Shown one piece after another: positions 34,501-43,201 of a stretch of 64,000 nt of DNA (the first letter of the stretch is position 1; every line of letters begins with the position of its first letter). The position numbers and the translations under genes were made by a program. The DNA comes from Mercenaria mercenaria. Lineage: Eukaryota; Mollusca; Bivalvia; Venerida; Veneridae. The DNA is taken from NCBI RefSeq assembly GCF_021730395.1, contig NC_069371.1, forward strand, positions 53,020,001-53,084,000, written 5' to 3'. The notes beneath the pieces were generated by a model. It made no database searches and was not told the origin of the DNA. It saw nothing but the letters and a program-made list of their open reading frames with translations.

Positions 34501-37500
34501 AGGACGGACAGACGGAAGGCATTCCTACAGTTCCCTCCAGGGGACTAAAATCTTAAACCAGGAAGCGTTTTTTAACATTCCGACCTATTATGCGTAACTT
34601 TCTGAAAGTGTGTCTCAAAACAAGTTAGTGAGCATGCTTACAGACGCCATGTTGTTCTATACTTCTATACCGGCGACTCCATACTTACAGACATAAAGCT
34701 ATTGCACACTTGTGTACCGGCGACACCATACTTATAGACATAAAGTTATTGCACACCTGTGTACCGGCGACACCATATTTAGACATAAAGCTATTGCACA
34801 CTTGTGTACCGGCGACACCATACTTAGACATAAAGCTATTGCACACTTGTGTACCTGCGACACCATACTTACAAAGCTATTGCACACTTGTGTACCTGCG
34901 ACACCATACTTAGACATAAAGCTATTGCACACTCGTGTGCGACGACACCATACTTAGACATAAAGCTATTGCACACTTGTGTACCTGCGACACCATACTT
35001 GGACACAAAGCTATTGCACACTTGTATACCTGCGACACCATACTAAGACATAAAGCTATTGCACACTTATGTGCGACGACACCATACTTACAGACATAAA
35101 GCTATTGCACACTTGTGTACCGGCGACACCATACTTAGACATAAAGCTATTGCATACTTGTGTGCGACGACACCATGCTTACAGTCATCAAGCTATTGCA
35201 GATTTGTCTACCGCCGACACCATGCTTACAGGTACATGTATAAAGCTATTACATACTTGACTGAGACTCGATATCTCGAGAAAGTTACGGCCTATATACG
35301 GTCAAACTATTGTATGTGGGAAAAAAATGCTGATGGTCTTTAGTACTTTTACATTTTAGGTCAAACTTTAAACAAGAAAAACTGGTCGAGACTGACCACT
35401 AGCCATTATGATAACATGGACAAGAAAGTGACTAGTCCAAATAATAGTTTTGGGACATCGTGATAACTTTTGACTGTCGAAAGGGATGACAACTATAAAA
35501 CATCAGTCCATAAAATAAATCATCCCGATAAGCTAAATAAGTAAGGCTAGCAAGTGACAGGTTGTTGGCAGTAAACACTTTGTAGAGTATGTTCACTGAA
35601 GTTCCGAGCCCATATGCGTTTTAAGACCAGAAAGTTAGACAATTACTATTACTTTTTTGTAAATTGTGTATAAAAATTGCCAACGGAAATTCTAATTTTA
35701 GAGGTGTATATGAAATTGAACTTGACGTATCGTCACCAAAAACAAGGGGTCACCTAGTGACGGCCAGTCATCTTACGACCCTTGACGGTTGTATATCCAA
35801 GCATTCTCTCGTCACTGACCAAAAACTGTTCTGTCCAGAGATTATTAAGAGATTGAACTTAAACCTTGTACCTCACAAAAAGACAGGATCAGCCATAGGT
35901 CTAATAATTTCAGTTAATGAATGTAAACAGTTCTAAGCCTAAACGTTTGAAATTCTGCTTTAGTGTATGATCGAAAAACAAATGATGGACATGACCAAAG
36001 CATTCAGTGATATGGACGTAACCTACCTCTGTCTTATCCTGTACTTGTGTACAGAGTTCAATTTGCCATGTGTCGACCAATATTGTTGATAGTGAGCCTC
36101 GTCCCATAGTTGTAGAAAGATCGGATTGTACGTGTTCCCCATATTCTGTAACAACATGAAACAGAAATTATTAGGCTATTTTCCTTGATATTTCTTCGTC
36201 CCCTCCCTAAAACTACAATCTGCAGCTGTCTATTTTGACTGCTCATGTTCTTTTAACAACTCGAAATTCCTTCGAACTACTTGTTTTTTCTGTATATCAG
36301 TCAGAAATCAGCTATTCTTTTCGAAACATTCAGCTCTTAACAGAAATTCATTTGCTTTTTCTCCGAATGGCATTTTTACATATGCACTGATTTAGGGTGT
36401 ACAGGTTAGCCGTGGACATTTTTTCCATTATTAGTTTAAAATCCACATCTAAAGAAACTTCCCGAGATTTTTTTTACTATAAATTAGAATAATAATGTAT
36501 TATCATTTCAAAAACATGTAGCTTTTTAAATTTCCATCAAATACTTTTAATTCACTGATGTTTTTTTTTTTACATACGCACTGATTTGTCAGTAAAGGAT
36601 AGCATGATTTGCATCGACTTTTATTTGATGACATATGAAAAAAAAACACAATAAGCAAACATTTAAAATGTATGTCAGAATGTCTGTCTGCATGTCAGTA
36701 AAAATGATATGATTTTTTTTACAATAATTCAAGTCTAAATATAAAATTTATCAACCTATCTTCTATACCCTAAAATCCGCTTTACCCTAAGCACTGTAAA
36801 ACATGGAAAAATACTCGAAATTAAATTTTATTTTCAAGTTCAAATATTGTGTACAGATTTTGAATATTACAGTCCGCAAACAGTATTTTTCCAGCAATGA
36901 ATAATGTTGAATAAAAATTCGACGAAATATCTACTTAAAAGTCAAGAAAAAGTATTAATTTGCGAGTACCAGTATAATAAATCAGATTTTTTTCCAGCAA
37001 TAAAAATATCTGAATAAACTTTGGACAGATGTATTAATTTTGCTAAAAAAGTCCAGGAAAAAAGTTTGAATTTACAAGTCTCATAAACATTAGGAAATAT
37101 ATTCTAGACGGACATGAAAATGTTCTTTTTTTTATTCAAAATTGTAAACATGTGTACGAGTAAAATGGCGTTATTAAAATTATGATTTTTTAAAAAAATG
37201 CATAAAATCTAGTCTAAATAATGAAACCTCGGGTAGACCGATTTTACATTTTGATATTTCACGTTGTCTACCTAGAGGGGAGGGGGATATCGACCAGTCA
37301 AAAATAAATATAACGATATTCAACTCTTAGAGTACAATTATTTGGACTACATAAAATCTAGATATAATTAAATGCAAACGTGGCAATACCGCATTTTGTT
37401 CGGATTTTGTAGGCAAATGTTATTTACCAAATAAACTGTACTTATTTTTTTGTAAACTTGACAGAAATTAGTACCGGTTACGTGTACATTTTTATCTATC

Positions 37501-37849
37501 TATTAACTGAATTCACTGAAATAGAAATTACCTGAAGAATATGAAATATTTCTTCATAGTGCTGAAGATGCATTTTGTATTTCAAATACATTGTCAAGAA
37601 AGTCTCATCTTCCATCAACAAGCGAAAAGTTTCTCCATTGTTTGTAATCAGTTGAAGCATGTGGCCAAAATCTTCGAATTTTTCCTCCTTTATTAATGTT
37701 TCTGCGCATTCTGCAATCATTTGAACACTGTATTCATTTTCAGCATAATAGATCTCACCGTTTTGATTATCGCTAGCATGTATAATTATTTCGTTTTCAA
37801 ACGCTAATTCCTCAGTTGAGTGCAACACATTTCCAGGTTCGTTATTCAT
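28461..37849 (-). CDS. ANHX: Anomalous homeobox (ANHX)-like transcription factor
   Basis: Exons on the minus strand: 37849-37532, 36145-36027, 34406-34235, 33772-32199, 31786-31667, 30953 (or 30945)-30856, 28531-28461. The first five join with matching phases. Exons 1-2 form a SIX-domain-like region ending LQLWDEAHYQQY..VHKYRIRQR. Exon 3 starts with HPPPPGICPGG, a linker I recall as typical of ANHX proteins, then the homeodomain, whose recognition helix VTSWFSNARRQHR opens exon 4. W48, F49, N51 and R53 are present. The intron at homeodomain 46/47 fits many homeobox genes. A tail of about 500 residues follows, acidic overall with octapeptide repeats. The start is the ATG at 37849, just after an AT-rich leader. 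ANHX is a poorly known homeobox class with SIX-like features; targets are unknown. The alternative is a divergent SIX-class gene. Confidence 0.74.
28532..29059. other. ANHX-like last intron, remainder
   Basis: AT-rich; 28925-29000 has CAAGAGCACAGCTGCATGG, the end of another tandem-repeat element type, strongly truncated. At 29317-29395 a 34-bp phrase (AAACAGTTACTGTAACTTG...) is directly repeated. Confidence 0.4.
29060..29283 (-). mobile_element. tRNA-derived SINE
   Basis: The minus strand starts GCCTCGATAGCCTAGTGG (A box) and has GGTCGTGGGTTCGATCCCC (B box) about 35 bp on. The acceptor ends do not pair, so it is a SINE head and not a tRNA gene. The body holds CTTGCTTGGCGTTCAGCATT. The 3' limit is approximate. 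It lies in an ANHX-like intron. Confidence 0.78.
29589..30573 (-). mobile_element. Family C tandem-repeat element with TCAAGGTCA motifs
   Basis: Read on the minus strand: the 5' hairpin ATGTCTCCCCC ... GGGGGAGACAT, GTCCGTCCGTCC, then about five units of 145 bp (on plus, TGACCTTGACCTTTGA recurs at 29792, 29936, 30081, 30227, 30372), then GGGGGAGACATGCGC, the hairpin GCTTTT-TTAC-AAAAGC, AGTTTCTAG and T. Each unit carries TCAAAGGTCAAGGTCAC on the minus strand. No coding sequence. Confidence 0.82.
30574..31142. other. ANHX-like introns around exon 6
   Basis: Apart from exon 6 this is AT-rich unique DNA. Confidence 0.4.
30856..30953 (-). CDS. ANHX: ANHX-like exon 6, alternative acceptors
   Basis: Two acceptors lie 8 nt apart (TGTAG|GTTAGCAG|GTACAA). 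The first, in phase with exon 5, reads WLAGTNPVLAWTLQPGAYK and on through the donor G|GTAAGA. The second gives WYKPRPGMDPSARSLQVGP and a stop. A third frame, VQTPSWHGPFSQELTSWSL, looks most like a transcription-factor tail but does not fit the exon 5 phase. The true C terminus is unresolved. Confidence 0.5.
31143..31412 (-). mobile_element. tRNA-derived SINE with AAAC tail
   Basis: On the minus strand the head GAGCCCGCCCGCTTAGCTCA carries an A-box-like start and GTCGCGAGTTCAAGCC a B box. The body has GGTTTGTACTGGTACAGAATC, and the end is CCCAAAACAAACAAACAAA. It is related to copies at 115-215 and 25753-25850. Confidence 0.8.
31413..32198. other. ANHX-like introns around exon 5
   Basis: A 72-codon minus-strand frame at 31890-32108 (with CPHGRGKPNKVYRN) has an acceptor-like start, but its frame does not fit the exon 4 phase; it might be a skipped or alternative exon. 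Confidence 0.35.
31667..31786 (-). CDS. ANHX: ANHX-like exon 5
   Basis: The 120-nt exon runs between TTTAGCAG and TG|GTAAAC. Entered in phase 2 from exon 4 it reads SSRTECSADVQPYLQSVQLV and ends AMDREQYY, a natural continuation of ECSTDC. A second frame is also fully open (FKNRMFCRCSALPSEC...). The phase-consistent frame is preferred. Confidence 0.6.
32199..33772 (-). CDS. ANHX: ANHX-like exon 4, recognition helix and long tail
   Basis: This 1,574-nt exon opens with the recognition helix VTSWFSNARRQHRNKLEK after the acceptor CTGTAG. About 500 residues follow with no known fold: an acidic, Asn- and Thr-rich stretch, nine octapeptide repeats (32804-33019), then a basic region (KAKVIGKDVCRPRPIRPKLK) and a Cys-containing end (ICSVCEREWFKRAH..ECSTDC). 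The donor is AG|GTATGG, phase 2. The ATG at 33718 is internal. Confidence 0.75.
32804..33019 (-). repeat. Nine octapeptide (24-bp) repeats inside ANHX-like exon 4
   Basis: Nine in-register units of eight residues, for example VMTDTKVD, VITVKKTE, VMTGKNAN, VIKANKAE, TMTETKVK and AITGNQAE. The pattern is hydrophobic-hydrophobic-Thr-x-x-Lys-x-(Glu/Asp/Lys). Units differ from one another, so the array is old and under some constraint or drift. The reverse strand shows a long open frame here only as a shadow. Confidence 0.8.
33773..34234. other. ANHX-like intron within homeobox
   Basis: AT-rich intron of about 460 bp splitting homeodomain residues 46 and 47. Nothing else seen. Confidence 0.55.
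34235..34406 (-). CDS. ANHX: ANHX-like exon 3, linker and homeodomain helices 1-2
   Basis: It encodes HPPPPGICPGGVRPPARLL, then SSAAVLREWFRTHSSDPYPC (helix 1) and KKAKQALANRAGIPIAK (helix 2 and turn). The PYP motif resembles the loop of TALE and SIX homeodomains. The donor A|GTGAGT falls between homeodomain residues 46 and 47 in phase 0. The start matches the exon 2 phase (AG + A = Arg). Confidence 0.8.
34680..35250. repeat. 45-bp minisatellite in ANHX-like intron
   Basis: About twelve units of ACATAAAGCTATTGCACACT-TGTGTACCGGCGACACCATACTTAG. Variants differ at GTACCGGCGAC, GTACCTGCGAC and GTGCGACGAC, and the variants are interspersed. 45 is a multiple of 3, so all frames stay open over several units; none is coding. 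Confidence 0.88.
35251..36026. other. ANHX-like intron, element remnant and unique DNA
   Basis: 35370-35470 resembles the end of a tandem-repeat element (AAACAAGAAAAACTGGTCGAGA). A 90-codon frame at 35664-35936 has no splice or family support. Confidence 0.4.
36027..36145 (-). CDS. ANHX: ANHX-like exon 2, end of SIX-like domain
   Basis: The 119-nt exon lies between TTCTGTTACAG-type acceptor sequence and the donor AG|GTAGGT. It encodes NMGNTYNPIFLQLWDEAHYQ and ends VHKYRIRQR. The pattern LQ-LW-x-AHY followed by KYRxR is that of the SIX domain end in SIX-class proteins. It exits in phase 2 and joins exon 3 to give RQRHPPPPG. Confidence 0.74.
36146..37531. other. ANHX-like intron 1, AT-rich with loose repeats
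   Basis: TTTACATAYGCACTGATTT occurs at 36374 and 36570. TTTCCAGCAATRA-type segments recur about 100-130 bp apart between 36880 and 37080. No exon seen. Confidence 0.5.
37532..37849 (-). CDS. ANHX: ANHX-like exon 1, SIX-like helical region
   Basis: It opens with ATG in MNNEPGNVLHSTEELAFENE and closes HLQHYEEIFHILQ before the donor GTAATT, phase 0. Residues about 45-106 (AECAETLIKEEKFEDFGHML onwards) look all-helical, like the repeated helices of a SIX domain. The A-T-rich 5' flank carries two CCAAT motifs on the plus strand (near 37928 and 37957), which may be promoter elements. Confidence 0.7.
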
Positions 37850-38870
37850 TTTTCCCTCGACAATTCAGTTTTTTTTAATGTACCAATTTACATGAAATAT
37901 ACTCAGAAAGTTATTTTTATTTTTTATCCAATAGGCGGTGCTAATTGTGTCTGTATCCAATGATAAGAGAAAATAAAAATAGACAGGTATAAAGACATGG
38001 GTTCTAAAATAAAAGGGGAAGTGAGTGAAGCTCTGTCAATAATTTGAAACACGTAAAACGCACATTTATTCAATGTAAACGAGACGAAGATATTAATGTT
38101 GGCCGAACTTGATATGTATCAAGTTTAAAATGATATAACCATGTTAATTAAAAAATCTATTTCAATTGTAGACACGTATCGGTAAATGGACAAACATTGT
38201 TTACGAGAAATTACTACCATAATGTTCCTTTAATCAGAAGGTGAAGGCGTGGTCCTGAATTCTTCCGGTAATCGCAGCAACTGTGTGTCAGTGCGTACAC
38301 GAAAAGAGCTAGACATTCAAATAATAAACATGTCAAGAAATAAAACAACAGCGTCTGAGGAAATCTGATCCCAACATTTTACGTATTGTTAGCAGGAGGT
38401 GTTAAATAAATAGCTTTAATAGGCGCGATGTAAAAATGCATATTCATCGTAGAATTGCACACATCAATATGAAAAATTTAATTTCCTGTCATATCAAAAC
38501 CTGCGTTTGGTCACAAATTTCACTAGAAATGTGCTAAATTTGACTGTTGTTTAATATATGACAAATGAGATGGTCTGACCCCTTCGTCTGTATTATCATA
38601 GCAGTCGAATCTGAGACTGTAAAGGTATATCCATAGCAAATTCTCCTTCCATTTTTAAAATTAAATTCTACTATTCATATTGTACAGCTCAAACGGTGGT
38701 AATAGAAACGTTTCTTTTTGTTTTTCTTTTCTTTTTAAATTTTCATAGTTTTGAATTTATCATAAAGTAAGTCTCGGGCTTTTTTGATCAGCAAATTTGG
38801 CTGTAATTGTTAAACTTGCAGGATATCCTATTCAACTTTGGTGTACTTCTGCGGCAGAAAGTCCACCTTA
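37850..38870. other. Upstream region of ANHX-like gene
   Basis: CCAAT motifs occur near 37928 and 37957; otherwise AT-rich unique sequence. No TATA box or start site can be assigned with confidence. Confidence 0.4.
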
Positions 38871-38879
38871 CGCTTTTAA

Positions 38880-40680
38880 TAAAATATATGCGAGCAAGCC
38901 TAAATATATACGTACATGTATACATTTTATACGCACACGCGTAAATATACAAGTTGACGTACATTTGTTAAAATAAATGTGAACGTATATATTTTCCGGT
39001 GCACCGTTCTTAATTTATGGGTGGATGCGTATATGCAGGTGCACGCAATTATATTCGTTAACGCATAATGTTTTAACCTTTATACGTACACGCATAAATT
39101 TGTATGTACCGATTTCACACTGGCCATAGCTTTCGCAGAAGCGGTGGTGCCAACGCCGCGGCGGTGGAGGATTCGTCGCAGAAGCGGTGGATAAATATGG
39201 CCGGCTGACTACTTTACGATAAGTTTTCTAATGACTTTTCCCATACTTTTTCATGTTTGAATGAAAACATCCAGCGAGTCAGGAGCACACATGTGTACTC
39301 TTCCAGCCACAAACACTTGTTCGGTGCAGTTCTTTGTCATTAATGTAAACACTTCTGTACAGTTTGACGAGGGACTGTCGTTTTTGTAGAATTTCCATCA
39401 AAATGGTTATACTGTACAAAGCGACCCCTGAGCACGTTTTCATCAAACCGTAAGTATGACAAGTGTGAAGCAAAAAGTATTTCTAAGTAATCGGTGAATT
39501 TTCATTGCAGGCATATAAAACAATCGACCAAAAACAATTCCAACGCAGTATGCGGTGGGTACAGTTGCAATGCATTGCTGCTTTCACAGGATTTCAGTTT
39601 CAAGAAAAAAGTTAAGAAAAGAAAAGAAAGGTATATTGCAGAAGTAGAGATAAATCGGCCTACTTCTAAAAAGTTTTAACTCCTGTAACGCAGCTGCTCA
39701 ATGGCATTTTGTTATGTATACTACGTATTAGTAATTGTATGGTACGTTAGTTTAACGTTAGTTAAATTGGTATGTTAGATGATGCAAAAGTCGCATGTGG
39801 TCAGCATTTAATCAAACAATCGATATTGTCAGTTGATATTTTGTATATATTTAGGGAAAATGAAGTTAAAGAAATCTTCCATGCATTCATATAAACAATC
39901 ATAATTGAAGTGTATTTGATACGAAGGAACATGGTGTTATTTTTTCGCATTAGATTTAGTAACATGATCATGGTTCAAAACATTAAGCTTACTTTTCGTG
40001 TATGTATTCAACAGAACGGAAGTGCAAATCAATAGCATGTCTAATAGCTGTCTAATGTCAAGGTGATTTCATGGACCTACCCCAATCAAAAAGTTAAAAG
40101 TCCATAACGAATATTAAAGAAACAAGATACACCGAAATGCGTTGCAGCCGTACCCAACACACACTGCTTGGGAATCATTTTTGGTCAATTATCTTATATG
40201 CCTGCAATTACTAAAAAAGATCGTGTTTTTGCTCGACAGTGTCGTACTTACGATTTGATGAAAACGTGCTCAGGGGTCGTATTGTACAAGAGTTTACCAT
40301 TTGTGATGAAAATTCTACAAAACGACAATCCCTCGTCAAACTGTACAGAAGGGTTTACATTAATGACAAAAAATTGCACTGAACAAGTGTTTGTGGCTGG
40401 AAGAGTACACATGTGGGCTCCTGTCTCGCTGGTTGTTTACATTCAAACGTGAAAAAAGTATGGGCAAACTCATTAGAAAACTTACCGTAATGTAGTCAGC
40501 CGGCCATATTTATCCACCGCTTCTGCGTCGAATCCTCCACCGCCACGGCGTTGGAACCACCGCTTCTGCGAAAGCTATGGCCAGTGTGTGATATACTCTG
40601 TCACGTATAAAATTTATAAGTGCACGTAAATATTTATGTGTGAATGCATACTGTTATGCTTGTGTGACATGCAAAGAAGA
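38880..40680. repeat. TACG/CACG-rich array split by a transposon
   Basis: Alternating purine-pyrimidine phrases (TATACGCACACGCGTAAATA, GTACACGCATAAATT) fill 38900-39110 and resume at 40595-40680 (CACGTATAAAATTTATAAGT). The element at 39116-40588 sits inside this array. Confidence 0.65.
39116..40588. mobile_element. DNA transposon with about 355-bp inverted arms
   Basis: The left arm (39116-39475) and right arm (40230-40588) are inverted copies at roughly 85-90% by eye. Ends read CACACTGGCCATAGCTTTCG. The arms include AAACGTGCTCAGGGGTCG and its partner. The 750-bp core has no recognisable transposase (one 61-codon frame only). No clear target duplication. Non-autonomous, superfamily undetermined. 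Confidence 0.8.
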
Positions 40681-40805
40681 TAGTTTAGCTGATTGTGACA
40701 GTATAAGCAAAATTATGTTGGGGGAGGAACAACTCCAAGATCATAAACCTCGCAATGTATGGATATCGGGGATCATTTAGCATTTTGTATATAGAACATT
40801 TGTTT

Positions 40806-41766
40806 TAGCTCACCTGTCTTGTAGTGGAAAAATGATGAGCTTTTGTGATCGCCCTTCTTCCGTCCGTCCGTCATCCGTCCACAATTTCTTGTGAGCACGA
40901 CAGAGACCACAATTTTCAATCTTATACACAACTTGTATTGGCATAATATCTTGGTTCGTTTCGAAAGCTGGCCAGATCCCATCATTGGTTCCAAAGTTAT
41001 GGTCCCTTCAAGGGCTAAAATTTGCTCAATTATTTTGACTTGTGAACATGATAGAGACCACATTTTGCAATCAACTTGCAATCAACTTGAATCAAACTTG
41101 GACACAATATAATCAAACTTATGCATAATATCTCGGTTCCTTTTGAATAGTGGCCAGATCCCACCATGGGTTTCAGAGGTATGGCCCCTTTTAGGGCCAA
41201 AATTCGCCACTTTGGCTCTTTCAGCCATATATAGACTTCACTTATGGTTTGATTTGATACAAACTTGCAAAATATCTTTAACAACAATAGATCTTGGATT
41301 TCATGATGAATCCGTCAGATCCAATCATAGGTTCCGAAGTTACGGCCCCTGAAGAGCCATATTTTGTTAACTTTTACCTTGTGAACACTATAGAAGTGAC
41401 ACTTTACCCTGAAGAGCCAAATTTTGTTAACTTTTACCTTGTGAACACTATAGAAGTGACACTTTACATTCGATTTAAACCACACTTATACATAACTTAA
41501 GTCTCAATAAGATCTTGATTCCTTTCGAAAACTGGCTAGATTCCATCATGATTTCTAGAATGAAATTTTCTATTTTGACCGTTTCAGCCATATAGACGTT
41601 TTATTTACGCTTTGATTTGAAACAAACTTGCACATAATGTTTACCTTGATGATCTCTAGGTCAAGTTCGAAACTAGGTCATGTGGGGTCATAAACTAGGT
41701 CACCAGGTCAAATCATAGGAAAAGCTTGTCGATCTTCATGAAATTTGGTCAGAATATTAATTTATA
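40806..41766 (+). mobile_element. Family D element, 3'-truncated
   Basis: The start TAGCTCACCTGTCTTGTAGT and GTCCGTCCGTCATCCGTCC are the family D 5' end. Diverged units follow, ending in AGGTCACCAGGTCAAATCAT (DR2). A 61-bp phrase from CCCTGAAGAGCCA is perfectly duplicated at 41347-41467. The hairpin 3' end is absent. Confidence 0.7.
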
Positions 41767-43189
41767 AAACTTACATTTCTAATTATTTTGGCAAAATATG
41801 TACATATCATTGCAAATCTTTGACAACTTTAATTCAGTAGTGGTTATTATCATATGATTCCATAGACAAAATATGTTTATTTAATTTATACTTACACTAA
41901 AATAACATATCTTGTTTGGGCAACCAAGATAGGAATATCAAAATTAAAAATATTTCCAGTAAAAATCTGAGATGCAGAACATAAATAAGTGTAAATGATC
42001 TGCGAGTTAAGTTTTTTACAAATTAATTAGTTAACCAAAATCTGAAAAGCCACCTTTAATACATATGAAAGGCAAGTGTGTTCTAGTGTGTTAACCATAA
42101 AACTGTGGACAGACAGGAAATACTATCAGCCTAAACTAATTGAAGACTGTGATATCTAGCAAACATAAATTTATTTTCTTACATTTCATGAAGACCAAGA
42201 AATGAGGTCTTCCCTGTCTTTACAATAAATGGTGAATGGAAGAAGGGTTCATGATCACTTAAGTTAACCACTGATCACTTTGTGCTCACATGAGCCAACA
42301 AAATAAGAAGGAAAAGCATTATTTCATATATTTATTGCATAGAATACAGCAAATAACTGTTATAATCTGTTATACTACAGGCTGAGAGGAGGGCAGTTTA
42401 AGCCAAGGTCTTTTCTGAGCCTACTATACTGTATTTTCACAACTTTATCTGCTAATTTAAACACAACTTTACTTGCTAATTTAAAATATTAAGTGACTTT
42501 TTCAGTATCAGTCTAAAGTTTGTGAGAAAAGAAACAGCAGTAGAATAGATACCTTACACTGTAAAAACTGAACTTAAGGTGGTGCAATATGCTTTATGAA
42601 ATTGTATTCTCTAAAAGCTTAATATAAAATTTCATGAAGCATTATACATCACCTTAACTTGGCCAAGCATTTCTCCGGCTATTGATCTGAAGCCGTTTTT
42701 AGAGTAAAAGTCACTGTGATATTAACCTTTGACCCCAAAAACAATCGAGATTATCTAAAGCATTGAGGCAACCCTCCTATGAAATTTGAAAACTGTACAC
42801 AAAAGCATTCCATATTTACTGATTGAAAACCAAATTGTTGCCGATGGCCTGAGTGACTGACAAGAGCAAACACTACATCACCTCTTCCTTGAAGGGAATG
42901 TAAATAAACATTTAGATAGTTAACATCTTGGTCTGGGCTACTTAAACGTCATTATCAATTCATATTTGTAATAATAAAAAAGTACATAAATATTTTCTTC
43001 AAATCACACATAATTTAATTATTACTGTCGTGGAAACACAACAAAACAATCTCATTTTGTCTTCATAAATTAAACATCTATGTCCTCTTTCAGTCTTCTC
43101 ATAATAACATCAACTTGAGATGTCATTTTTGTTGCAAAATGTGTGTAATTGTATATGCAGTTCGGGTCTAGTTGAATTTCCTCCAGGTC
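41767..43189. other. Intergenic between ANHX-like and RBM48 genes
   Basis: AT-rich with a decayed tandem-repeat remnant at about 42660-42900 (TTTGACCCCAAAAACAATCG, related to family C) and the 76-bp hairpin. No gene seen. Confidence 0.5.
42578..42653. mobile_element. TTAA-flanked 76-bp hairpin element
   Basis: TTAA flanks both sides (42574-42577, 42654-42657). Arms GGTGGTGCAATATGCTTTATGAAATT and the complement of AATTTCATGAAGCATTATACATCACC pair along nearly the whole element. Minimal piggyBac-type MITE. Confidence 0.72.
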
Positions 43190-43201
43190 TCAATCCTTTA
43201 C
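43190..43201 (-). CDS. RBM48: RBM48 terminal micro-exon coding part
   Basis: After the acceptor ATATTTCAG only three codons (Val-Lys-Asp) precede the stop, giving LTKVKD. The acceptor is strong and phase 0 matches. ATTAAA on the minus strand (plus 43014-43019) could be the polyadenylation signal. Confidence 0.65.
   Translation of the reverse strand, partial: VKD

Noticed and set aside
34710-35343. CRISPR-like regular repeats and open frames at 34.7-35.3 kb
   Set aside because: Units are contiguous 45-bp repeats with no unique spacers, in an animal intron; a minisatellite.
35664-35936. 90-codon plus-strand frame starting MCIKIANGNSNF
   Set aside because: No splice sites, no recognisable motif, within a minus-strand intron; most likely chance.
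40168-40452. 94-codon frame MGIIFGQLSYMPAITK
   Set aside because: Lies across the inner edge and right arm of the 39116-40588 transposon; not a transposase by any motif I know.
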